Below are positions 37,068 to 46,359 of a stretch of DNA of 64,000 nucleotides, piece after piece. The DNA comes from Vigna angularis (Eukaryota; Streptophyta; Magnoliopsida; Fabales; Fabaceae), in contig NC_068974.1 of NCBI RefSeq assembly GCF_016808095.1, forward strand, positions 7,936,001 to 8,000,000, in the 5' to 3' direction. The notes under the pieces were generated by a model that saw nothing but the letters and a program-made list of their open reading frames with translations, was not told where the DNA came from and did no database searches. A program made the translations under genes and the position numbers. Position 1 is the stretch's first letter. Each line of letters starts with the position of its first letter.

Positions 37068-37316
37068 ATGGCATGTTTGAGAACATTATACCTTGTCCTT
37101 CTCTTCACGTCAATTCTCATCTGCCAAGAAGCTCGTCTTCTACCACCTTCCACATTCTCAAGCACAAATCAAAGCCATAATAATGCATTTCCAGCAAAGA
37201 CCTCCAAAACCAAACAGCTTTTGAAGGAACTTTTGCTAAGGAAGCAATTGCTAGATAAAGATTATTATGAGCCTAATCGACTCAGTCCAGGTGGTCCAGA
37301 CCCTTCTCATCACTGA
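37068..37316 (+). CDS. CLE-family signalling peptide precursor
   Basis: An 82-residue secreted prepropeptide. The N-terminal signal peptide (MACLRTLYLVLLFTSILIC) is followed by a spacer rich in Ser/Thr/Asn, then a basic/leucine stretch (KQLLKELLLRKQLL). The last 12 residues are the CLE motif RLSPGGPDPSHH (37278-37313), immediately followed by TGA. Motif residues needed for activity are all present: Arg1, Pro4, Gly6, Pro7, Asp8, Pro9, His11. The sequence is nearest the Arabidopsis CLE1-7 group, with Ser at position 10. Mature CLE peptides act in the apoplast on CLV1/BAM-like receptor kinases to control meristems, roots or nodules; which role applies here is unknown. The open frame extends upstream to 37050 only by a TTG, so ATG 37068 is taken. 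No intron. Confidence 0.92.
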   Translation: MACLRTLYLVLLFTSILICQEARLLPPSTFSSTNQSHNNAFPAKTSKTKQLLKELLLRKQLLDKDYYEPNRLSPGGPDPSHH

Positions 37317-38689
37317 TCAATGTGTCCAAATTAGAAAAGTTATTCATAAATTCAATTCTTATTCAGCCTTATTCAGCCGTATTCATAGTTCATTCGTTCT
37401 GAATTCTGAATTCTGTAGCTCTCCTCAGAAATACCTCCGCAATGTGAAGACAGCAAAAGGAAAAAAAATGTATTATTTTTGCCACTGGTTGCATTGCCCT
37501 ATTCCCAGATATCATTAATTCTTCCTGGGTTAGGGTTTCTTTGGAACTTTAATTTTTTTAAATATATAGATTGGTTAGAGACTTATCCATGTGATTTCGT
37601 TTGAGTTTATTCTTGAAAAGTGATTGTTGGGTGTTTTGGGTTTCGTTTCTTATTTGAAAAGTAGACTTAAATGTCTAAAGTTTTATCTCCTTTATTTATG
37701 GAAATGCAGATGGGTATGAGAGATTCATTTGTGGAAACAACTGAAACAAAGATACAGGGGAGAAAATTATTATAATATTTCAGATTTTTAAATTGTATTT
37801 AGGAATTTCTGTGAAGCTCATGATAGATTGTATTCGGGAATTCGTTTCTCGTCCTATTCGACTAATTTTGGAACAACAAATTTGTAAAGGTGATTTTTTT
37901 GTTTTGAAAGGTTAGATCACTTATCAAAATAATGAAGAGGGATAAATATAATTCGCACTGACCATCCTATTTTTTAATTTTTCGTCCTCTTTTTTATTAT
38001 TGATTATTGTTGTTTTATTTAGGGTTTATTACTTATATCCTTGGATGATATTCTTTTATAGGATAATATTTATGTGTTTGACAAGCCATTTCCAAAAGGT
38101 AATTATTATTTTTTTGGAATTTGAAATCTTTTATGATAATATGCATTCTTTGGATAAAGAAGTTTGGAAGGAATTGAAATTTTAGAATTTTATTAAAATA
38201 ATTGGTTTGCTTAAAATTAAAATTAAAGAATTTTAAAATTTATCAAAAAGTAAGAATTTAAAATTTTTGACATTCTTAAATTTATATTTTGTTTTTTGTT
38301 TTAGTTTGGATCAATTTAGGTCTAAGTTGATTCGGCTAATCTAGGTTTGGAAAGAGTGGTTCAACTTGATGTGGGATCAACCCACTTAGTTTGACATGGT
38401 TCCAAATCGATTTCAATACAAGCTCAACTCCTTTTGACCAAAGCTAACTCAATTAGCCTCAATTCCACCTGCACTCAACCTAGCATGGGCTTGCTCAAGT
38501 TGAACTTTATTGAATTTGACTCAATATGAGCCTAGTTTAACTCGAATGAATAAGAAATAATAACAAAATAACTAAAGATAAAAGATAAATATAACATATC
38601 TAACCGTACTTTTCATAGTATTTTTAAGCTTTGAATTTGTTAAAGATGTCTGGATGAGTATGAAATCATTACATTTATTAATTTATGTT
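37317..38689. other. 3' flank of the CLE gene and AT-rich DNA; no further gene
   Basis: The first 200 bp probably hold the 3'UTR. The rest is T-rich single-copy-looking sequence with only chance frames (for example 38000-38185). Confidence 0.45.
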
Positions 38690-39921
38690 GGGCTAAATAT
38701 GTTTTTCGTCCCTTAAGTATCACACGTTTTTGGTTTTAGTCCCTACTCAAAACTTTGATGGTTTTTAGTCCTTATAGTTTTGAAACTCTGAGTTTTAGTC
38801 CTACAAATTGAACGGTGTTAAGTTTTAGTAGAGGTGGCAAACGACGTTGCCACGTGAAATACCAACTGCCCTCTTCTCTTTCTACCACGTTCTTGATTGA
38901 AATCAAATTAACAAATAAGGTTCTTAATTGGAAAATTAGGGTTCTTAATTGGGCAATTAGGGTTCTTAATTGGGGCAAAGTAAATTTTTTCAATTGGAGA
39001 AAATTTCACGAGCACCGGAACGACCACCGCAAGGAACACCTGGATAGTTGAATCAATTGATTTCGAGAGGAGAGAAAGGAGGAAAGTGCATACCTTGCAG
39101 AAACCAAAGGGAAAAGAATATGAATCGAGAAAGTCTTCAACCTGCCACCCAGGAAGAGTCTCTATCAAATACTCCGATATGCTACTAGCGTCGGTGGAAG
39201 CCGCTGCTTCAACACCAACTTTACTGACAGTGGAAGATAAAGGTAATGTTTTTTTTTTATGAGAAACGTCAAAAAGAGAATCAGGGGCGGAGTTTGAAGG
39301 AGAAGGGGTTTCTTGCGATGAAGAAGAAGCAGAAAGTTTAACACCAGCGAGAAGGAACCTATCATGCTTAAGGGTGTGTTCATTCGCAGATTGAATCGAC
39401 ACGTCGCACTCTCTACCCAGAACGTGAAGGCTCTTCTCTCCTACGACAATGCAGAAAAGAATCAATCTTCAACAATTTCAAACATCTGAAAAAACAGTTT
39501 CCTTTTTCATTTCTGTTTTGTTCGTTTAATCAGTTACTAACCTGACAAACATTGCAGATAGGGTGTTGTCTGGGTCGAAGAAGAGAGAAACGCTGGTGTT
39601 TAGAGGCTAGTTTGTTTGCGTGGTGGATGCACCGTTTCATCACACCCACTGTTTCGTAAGAACCCTAATTAACTTTGCCCCAATTAAGAACCCTAATTGT
39701 TAATTTGATTTCAATCAAGAACGTGGCAGAAAGAGAAGAGGGCAGCTGGTATTTCACGTGGCAACGCCGTTTTCCACCTCTACTAAAACTTAACACCGTT
39801 CAATTTGAAGGACTAAAACTCAGAGTTTCAAAACTATAAGGACTAAAAACCATCAAAGTTTTGAGTAGGGACTAAAACCAAAAACTTGTGATACTTAACG
39901 GACGAAAAACATATTTAACCC
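38690..39921. mobile_element. Pack-MULE (Mutator-like element) with a captured gene fragment
   Basis: A 1232-bp element with long terminal inverted repeats: about 38690-38960 against about 39660-39921, beginning GGGCTAAATATG / GGGTTAAATATG. It is flanked by an exact 9-bp duplication ATTTATGTT (38681-38689 and 39922-39930), diagnostic of Mutator-like elements. There is no transposase inside; instead it holds part of a B-box gene with introns. Inner TIR parts contain 'attagggttcttaattg' repeated three times near 38935-38975. Confidence 0.92.
39094..39600 (-). pseudogene. Captured fragment of a B-box zinc-finger (BBX20-25-like) gene
   Basis: The minus strand carries exon pieces with splice signals kept. 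An upstream piece ends ...CNVCQ at 39542 before GTTAG. Intron 39441-39541 ends TAG. A long exon (39440-39094) encodes CDVSIQSANEHTLKHDRFLL, the C-terminal half of a B-box, then KLSASSSS, and then ISEYLIETLPGWQVEDFLD, a motif typical of the BBX20-25 group of light-signalling transcription regulators. It ends at AAG|GTATGC, after which the second intron runs into the TIR. The start of the first B-box and the C-terminus are absent, so no complete protein is made. Captured introns indicate acquisition from genomic DNA. Confidence 0.8.
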
Positions 39922-39930
39922 ATTTATGTT

Positions 39931-40679
39931 TCATCCATAACCATGTATGCAATTATATCATATACAAAATATTTCTTTTGCATCTAAAAATCCTTAGCTA
40001 AATATAACCCTATTTTTATGATTCTATATTTCCCAAATAATAGATATCCATACTCCCTTCCAAATTGTACTTTGTTATCCACTTAATACTAATATATAGA
40101 AGTGTTAGAAATGTACTTAGGCTTGGTTATGGATCACTCATGTCATTCTGACCCACTTGTCACACATCTCCCATAAAGTTTTAACAATTTTGTTTTAGAA
40201 GAATAATTGTGACGCATTCTCTTCTTTTTCTCTACAAAAAATGCTTAATTTATAGCCTATATTTACCCCATCTTTTCCAAGTTCTCTTTTGTTGGGACCT
40301 TGTCCAACAACACTTTCCAACAAATGTGTTTTGCATTTGAGAGAGCTTTCACATTCCAATAAGCATTAAACATACTATTATTTTGCCCAATTGGATTGTA
40401 TTATAACTAACCAGAAGGACACGTTCCTCCTTACTTTTCCATACCCATATGCCATTTTTCCTCTTTTGAATAAAATAGGATCCTTTTGTTATAGATTGAA
40501 TGAAATAGATACTATACTCAAGGTTGTGTTATCAATTGTGATTTGTGATGCAAATGAATAATTTCAATAAACAACTATGTAACTCTTATTTATGCATGCA
40601 ATCTTGTAGTTGCTCTTCTAGATGAGTTATTTAGTTCAAATATTGAAATCACCTCTCCAACATTCAAAACCAATGAAAC
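39931..40679. other. No gene called; flank with weak retroelement coding signal
   Basis: At 40580-40679 one plus frame reads YACNLVVALLDELFSSNIEI, and the sequence continues after the solo LTR at 42043. It is likely part of the Sirevirus-type 3' region, but too short to name. Confidence 0.35.
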
Positions 40680-42037
40680 TGTTGATGGATTGGCAAGTGT
40701 ACCAAATCGCACAAGTAATATAAAATGGTAAGACCAAGTATCGTATCCTTGAAGACTCTCGACACTAAACAGTTGTGTGATAACTTGATTAATTAAGACT
40801 TAAATAAAACGAGATCATTGGTTTAAGATGCAAAGACAGAAAATTAAATATGAATGCAAATTGATCAATAGTAGAGTAACACAAAGATGAACGGATGTTG
40901 TTTAATATGAGATGAGTATGTTGTTAAGGTTTGATTTCACCAAGTTTACTCTCATGTATATAAAAATTCTTCTTTTTACATTAATGTTAACGTCACTCGC
41001 TAAATTACTTAGAACCCGATCCCTCGGCACAATAAGTCTGCCTTAATTCCTAGTTCGTGCAATTCCTAGCATTCCTAGAAAATTAAGTTTGAAGATCAAG
41101 AGCTTAAGACAAACAAGTACTCATACCCTCATCCTTGAGAAATATTACCCTTGGAAGAATTCAACAAGAACCTGAATTGTAAGGAACCTCCCGGCACTCA
41201 TGCAATTCATAAATCATGCTACTAAATGAGTTAAATAGAGCAAGCATTAAAACAGATGAATTCCCTAACAATTAATGAAAAAGCATATATGATTAAGAAT
41301 CAATTCAAATAAATAAGAGTTCACAAGGTTACATCATCCCCTAACAAAAAATAGAGTTTAGTTCCCCATAGACATGGAGAAACTATATGAATAATGAAAA
41401 AGCATGAGATAGTGAAACCCTAAAAGTAGAAGAGGAAGCTCCCACCTCCAGATCCGCCTTTAGAGAGTAGAAGAGTGTGTTGTTGTGTTGCTCCAGCCAG
41501 AGATACAAAACCTAGAGCGCCTGGGTCCTTTAAATAAAGTCGGAAACAGCGCCCGGTCCAAAAGAGTCAAAATAGAGCAAAAACTAGGCCGGATCTACGA
41601 CGCACGACGCTCGGGCGCCTCATTTAGGGCGCCCGAGCGGTGGAGGGTTCTCATGTAGGGCTTGAGCCTTCAATTTGTCGCCTAGGCTTCGGGGTCCGCC
41701 GCTCAAGCGGCCTAGGAGGGTGCCCGGGCGGTGGACGTCGATTTTCCGAGGCTTAAGCCTCTAGATAGGGCGCCCAAGCTTCATGCAGTTCCTCCTTTTG
41801 GTGCTTTTCCAAACCTTTCTAAGCTCTAACTCCTTAGCACTTCATCTCTGCTTTCCGCATTCTCTCATTACCTATCAAAACAAGGGAAATTAGTCATAAA
41901 ATCATCAAATTCAACCTCAACTCTCTTATTCACACAATTTAATGAAAAAGCATGAGTCCAAGCAAGTTTTTAAGTGAAAAAGGGTGTATTTAGTATTAAA
42001 ATTACATCCTAAATAACGGTATTTTCAACCGTTAACA
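40680..42037 (-). mobile_element. Solo LTR of a Ty3-gypsy element (Athila/Tat-like)
   Basis: 1358 bp, bounded by TGTTGATGG and CGTTAACA, with an exact 5-bp duplication GAAAC (40675-40679 and 42038-42042). In minus orientation it ends ...GTACACTTGCCAATCCATCAACA, a 3' end commonly seen just before the PBS of such gypsy elements; that comparison is from memory. The GC-rich part at 41570-41760 contains repeated 'gcgcccgagcgg' words. Confidence 0.85.
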
Positions 42038-42807
42038 GAAACCCTGTTCCAAACCTCCATACCATCATTGTTATCTCATTCGATCATCGGAACATGATGC
42101 ATGTGATAATCCAACATCCCTTTCTTCTACTCTCAAAACTTACTTGCTTTACACACGTAGTTCTTCCACTTTACCACCACCACTCCTCACCTAACCCTAC
42201 CTCTCAAACATTGTCCCTTCCATCCTTTCCTTATCCTCCACTTCTTCTCCTATCGTGTCCCCCTTCCTTTTCTTTCTTGTCCATCTTGGTTAGATGTCCA
42301 CCTGTTTCCCCTTCCTTCCCGCTCCCCCTAATCCTGGTGTCGGGTTGTGATGTCCTTTCTCTCTTTCCCTTTTGATGTTTATCAAATAAGGGGGAGAATT
42401 AGAGAAAGAGTAGATGCGTCAGCATCTAGGAGTATGTACTTAGGGGGAGTACACCAGAAGTTACAATAGTATAGAATCAGGGGGAATTTCTCCATATTCT
42501 TAGACTTCATCTTAGGAGTCCATGTTGTTCATTCATGTAATCTACATTGTGTTTTAATAAAAGTTTTTGGTTGTTGCTTTAATTGTTTATTTTATCCGTT
42601 GTTTAAATTTATCTTTGTATATCATCTTTATCTATATACACAACATTGTTTTTCAACTGTGACCACTAACAACATGCAAAGGATAAAAATAATAAATATG
42701 TAAAATACACAATGAACCAAAACACATACGACTTAAAACTGAATGTTGAACTAAAGAAGAATATATCGTTTAAATGTGTATTTGTTAAACATAAAAAAAG
42801 GGGAGAT
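42038..42807 (+). repeat. 3' internal region of a Sirevirus-like element with multiple PPTs
   Basis: A Pro/Ser-rich chance-like frame (42094-42375) is followed by AGGGGGAG boxes at about 42388, 42441, 42478 and 42796. The last stands directly before the LTR start TGTTAAAG at 42808. Multiple PPT boxes are typical of Sireviruses. No pol domain is present. Confidence 0.6.
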
Positions 42808-45567
42808 TGTTAAAGACAAAATTGTATATACGCCTAAACGCTCTCATGATTTGAAGTTTAATCAAATAACATTAAAATGGAATAATAATCAGAAAATTAC
42901 TTAGGGTGGAAACACAAAACTTAAAGCCTAAATCCCAAACACACAAAACCTAGAACCATAATCCTTAACATAGAAAATCTTAGAAAACACTTAGGTTCTT
43001 AGGACACAAAAAAACATTTAGGTCAAAACACTCGTATGTATGGCTAAACGTTGGTATACCTAAAGCGTTTAAGAGAGTTGAAACCAAGCGCTTAATGATA
43101 ACTGAAAAAGGTAATTTATGTAGCTCTCGAAAACAGAAAAGGTCGAGACAATGTCTTTGAAAAAATACCTTAAAAGACATAAAAATCAAAACATTAAAAG
43201 AAAGCTTAAACAGGTTAAATGATATCTGTCTAAAAAGAGAAACGTTTACTTAACTAAACGATACCATAAGCTTAACTAGTTTCTCATCTAACGATGAAGT
43301 AACAATATATTCAAAAAACACTTAATTGCAAAATGTTAGCTAACGGTAGAAATTCAAAAAACACTTTTTTGTTCTAAGCAAGCATTAAATGACAATAAAT
43401 GCTCAACATTTAAAAATAATAAAAGTGATAAGAAAAGAGGTATTTGTTGCATGCACAATTTACTATAATCTTGCAGATAAGCTATTATACACTTATCCAT
43501 AGGGATACAAATTATATATACGAAGAAGAAAGAGAAAGCACGAGTATCAAAACTACAAGCTTAGTGTAACAGACAAATATCCATGAAGACTATAAATAGA
43601 AGATCTATTGAAAAGAAAATCAAGGGGATAACATAAGAGGATAACATAAAAGGAAAACACAGTGAAGAAAAGCTTACAACGAAATATTCATCATGCAGTC
43701 GCGCTTTATTTTTCAAATATAAAAATCTTCAAGTTAAACAATTATTTATCACATAGGAAATTCTTGCTAAAACCCTACAGTATTTATTCTGAATAGCACG
43801 TCAAAACGCTTATACATATTTATCAAGTCAAGTATCTATAAGCACTTAAAAAGAATAGTTCAAAAGCTCGAAAACATGCAATATTAGAAGGGTTGCGAAA
43901 AGTTGTCCATTAACATTATTTAACCCTCCTTCTAGTGTTTTTCAGGTACTTCATCTAAGAGAGTTGGATTTAAAAGCTTGATGCTTATCATACCTGAAAA
44001 AGGTATTTAGCTTAGCTCTCGAAAACAAAACAAACTAAGACGATGTCTCTAACAAAACAAACTAAAAGACATAAAGATAAAAATACAAAAGAAAGTTTAA
44101 AACAAGCTAAATGCTATCTATCTAAGATGAGACAAAAACGAAAGCAGTGTTTACTTGGCTAAACGATACCATGAGCTTAAACAATACTTTGTCAACCAAT
44201 GATGTCTTTATACAACACTTGGTATCTTTATAGAAGAGCTTAATTGTTAAAAGCTACCTAATGGTAGAAAATAGAAAACAAACACTTTCTTGTTCTAAGC
44301 AAGCATTAAATGACATTAAATTCTCAACATTCAAAAACAACAAAGGTGATTATAAAAGACGTATCTGTTGCATGTATAATTTACTCTACTCTTTTTAGAA
44401 AAAGCTATTATATACGTATCCACAAAGCTACAGATCAAATATTAAAAGTGGACGTTAGAGACAAAGGAGATATTCACATAATGTTCTTCATTGAAGTCAT
44501 GCCTAAAAAGAACATACAAACTACCTCAAGCAAAGTACTGAAAAGGCATGCCTACTCTCACAAATTGACTTACCCAACAGGTGTTGTACGAAGAAAGAGA
44601 AAGCACAAGAATCAAGTTAAAAGCTTAGTCTAACAGACATATATCCATCAACCCTTTAAATAGAAGAGCTTTCAAAAGAAAAATCAAGAGGATAGTCAAA
44701 TGAAAAGCTTACAATGAAATATCCATCCTAAGAAGCATTCAAAAGAGAAGAGAAAAATGAGCTCAATAAAAAGAATACATCTAAGCTACAAAAGAGAAAA
44801 GGAGAGAGAAGAGAAGAGCAAAAGAAAAAAATACTTTTGTGCTTCATTGTTATATTGCTTACTATTGTAAGAGAGAAGAGAGAAACACATGTGAGTGTTT
44901 AGACTATTTTGTATTGTATTTACATTTTCTTTGTGAGAGTAATAGTTTGAACGACTTGTAAGTAATCGTTGATTGCAATTCTGAAGATAATCAAATTACT
45001 CACAACTTAATTCAGTTTGAGTTAAGGAATCTAGGCACGGTAGTCTAGTACTTGGAGTGGTTCGAATACTCAAAGGAAATCTAGGTGTGGTAGTTTAATA
45101 CTAAGAGTAGTGCGAATACTCAAGGGAAACTAGGCGCGATAGTCTAGTACCAGGAGTGGTGCGAATACGTAGCGAAAATTTGGGCAAGGTTTGCTAAGTA
45201 CCAAGAGTAGTGTTAATACTCAAACCAAAAGTGGTGAGAATACTCAATTGTAATCTTGTGAAGATTATAGTGGAAACCTTTGCGGAGGAGACTGGACGTA
45301 GCTCAGTTAGAGTGAACCAGTATAAAAATACTTGTGCAATTATCTTTTCTCTCGTCTAAACGATCCTCTTATAAAACCTGTAGTTGTGTTTGATTTTCAA
45401 ATACAAGAATCTTCCAAGCTAAACGATTACTTTTCATAAAAGAAGTTCTTACAAAACGCTGCATTATATATTATGAATAGCACGATAAACACAACTGTCA
45501 TTTACTAATATTTATTAAGTCAAGCATCTAAGCATTAAAAGAAAAATCTTATAGCTCAATAACGGGT
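42808..45567 (+). repeat. LTR region, family C, with a large internal direct duplication
   Basis: It begins TGTTAAAGACAAAATTG after a PPT. Blocks at about 43075-43750 recur at about 43965-44700 in the same order: 'gctctcgaaaaca', 'taaaagacataaa', 'taaacgatacca', 'aagcattaaatgaca'. An LTR-end-like block at 43725-43945 recurs at about 45400-45567. So it is either two LTR copies in tandem or one LTR with a duplication. The second copy includes degenerate minisatellite units at 45020-45250. Confidence 0.6.
45020..45250 (+). repeat. Degenerate minisatellite inside LTR C
   Basis: About five units of roughly 40-50 bp with the core 'ggtagtctagtac..ggagtggtgcgaatac'. Related units occur at 12440-12690 and, inverted, at 46180-46340. 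Confidence 0.65.
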
Positions 45568-45918
45568 TATGTTTTAAAGGTACTTCAACAGCTAAGGTAT
45601 CCCACATCTCTTTTGCTTTCTTGAAAGCATGAACTTTCTTGTACTCTTCCTCAAATAAAACACACATTAGTGAGATATGAGCTCTAGAGTTAAGAAGGTA
45701 CATGTGCTTTTTTTCATCAGACCATGAGCTTTTTGGCAAGGGCTCTCCCTCATTATCAAGAGGTATATATTTACCATTATCAACCACATTCGACATATCA
45801 ATCTGACAAAAGGTTGGTTGACAACATATCCTTCATTTTTCATGGTTGCTAGGATCTTTTCCTCAAGTTTTATTAAGAACTTCCCCCTAAGGTAAGCTTT
45901 GGTGCCAACTAAAATCAT
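45515..45918 (-). pseudogene. gag: Copia gag N-terminal fragment, family C
   Basis: Two overlapping minus-strand frames give KLEEKILATMKNEGYVV and WSDEKKHMYLLNSRAHISLM, then KKAKEMWDTLAVEVP. This corresponds to the N-terminal capsid part of Ty1-copia gag (compare KEMWEVLEVTHE in element D). It is cut off at about 45568, where plus-strand LTR sequence begins, and frames are shifted. A PBS and LTR lie just upstream (to the right). Confidence 0.7.
45898..45912 (-). other. Primer binding site, family C
   Basis: The minus strand reads AGTTGGCACCAAAGC between the LTR and gag. As in element D it has TTGGCACCA rather than TTGGTATCA. Confidence 0.6.
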
Positions 45919-45919
45919 A

Positions 45920-46350
45920 AGAAAACACTAGAGGGGGGGGGGGTCGTGAATAGTGTCTAATGTATTATAAGAGATAATTTAAATAAGATGTTTACATGTT
46001 GGTTTTTATGAAGTGCTTATATGGAAAACATTTCAAAGAGAAAAGAAATAAAGCACAAATTTTATACTAGTTCACTCAATCCTAAGATACATCCAGTTAT
46101 CCCTTAAGAACTCTTAATCGGTTCCAATAATCTTTACAAAAATTACACGAGTTTTACCTCTCCAAGTTTACAATGAGTATTAGCACCGCTCATGGTTCAC
46201 CTAGTTAACACGACTAGCCTAAGTTTAACACTCCTAGTTTACAACAAGTATTAGCTTTTGGTTCACCTAGTCAACATGACTAGTCTAAGTTTAATCACTC
46301 TTGGTTTACAAGTATTCTAACCACTACTTGTCTCAACCTTAGACAATTGT
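45920..46350 (-). repeat. LTR 3' part, family C, minus orientation
   Basis: From the LTR end (a C-rich stretch, poly-G on plus at 45931-45943) it matches the reverse of 12440-12990 closely, including the 'gtgaaccatgag' minisatellite units and the GAACTAGTATAAA-type block. It breaks off near 46350 inside a gypsy remnant. Confidence 0.7.
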
Positions 46351-46359
46351 CTAGACTGT

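Noticed and set aside
42094..42375. 93-codon Pro/Ser/Leu-rich frame
   Set aside because: No domain and biased composition; it lies between a weak retroelement coding signal and PPT boxes.
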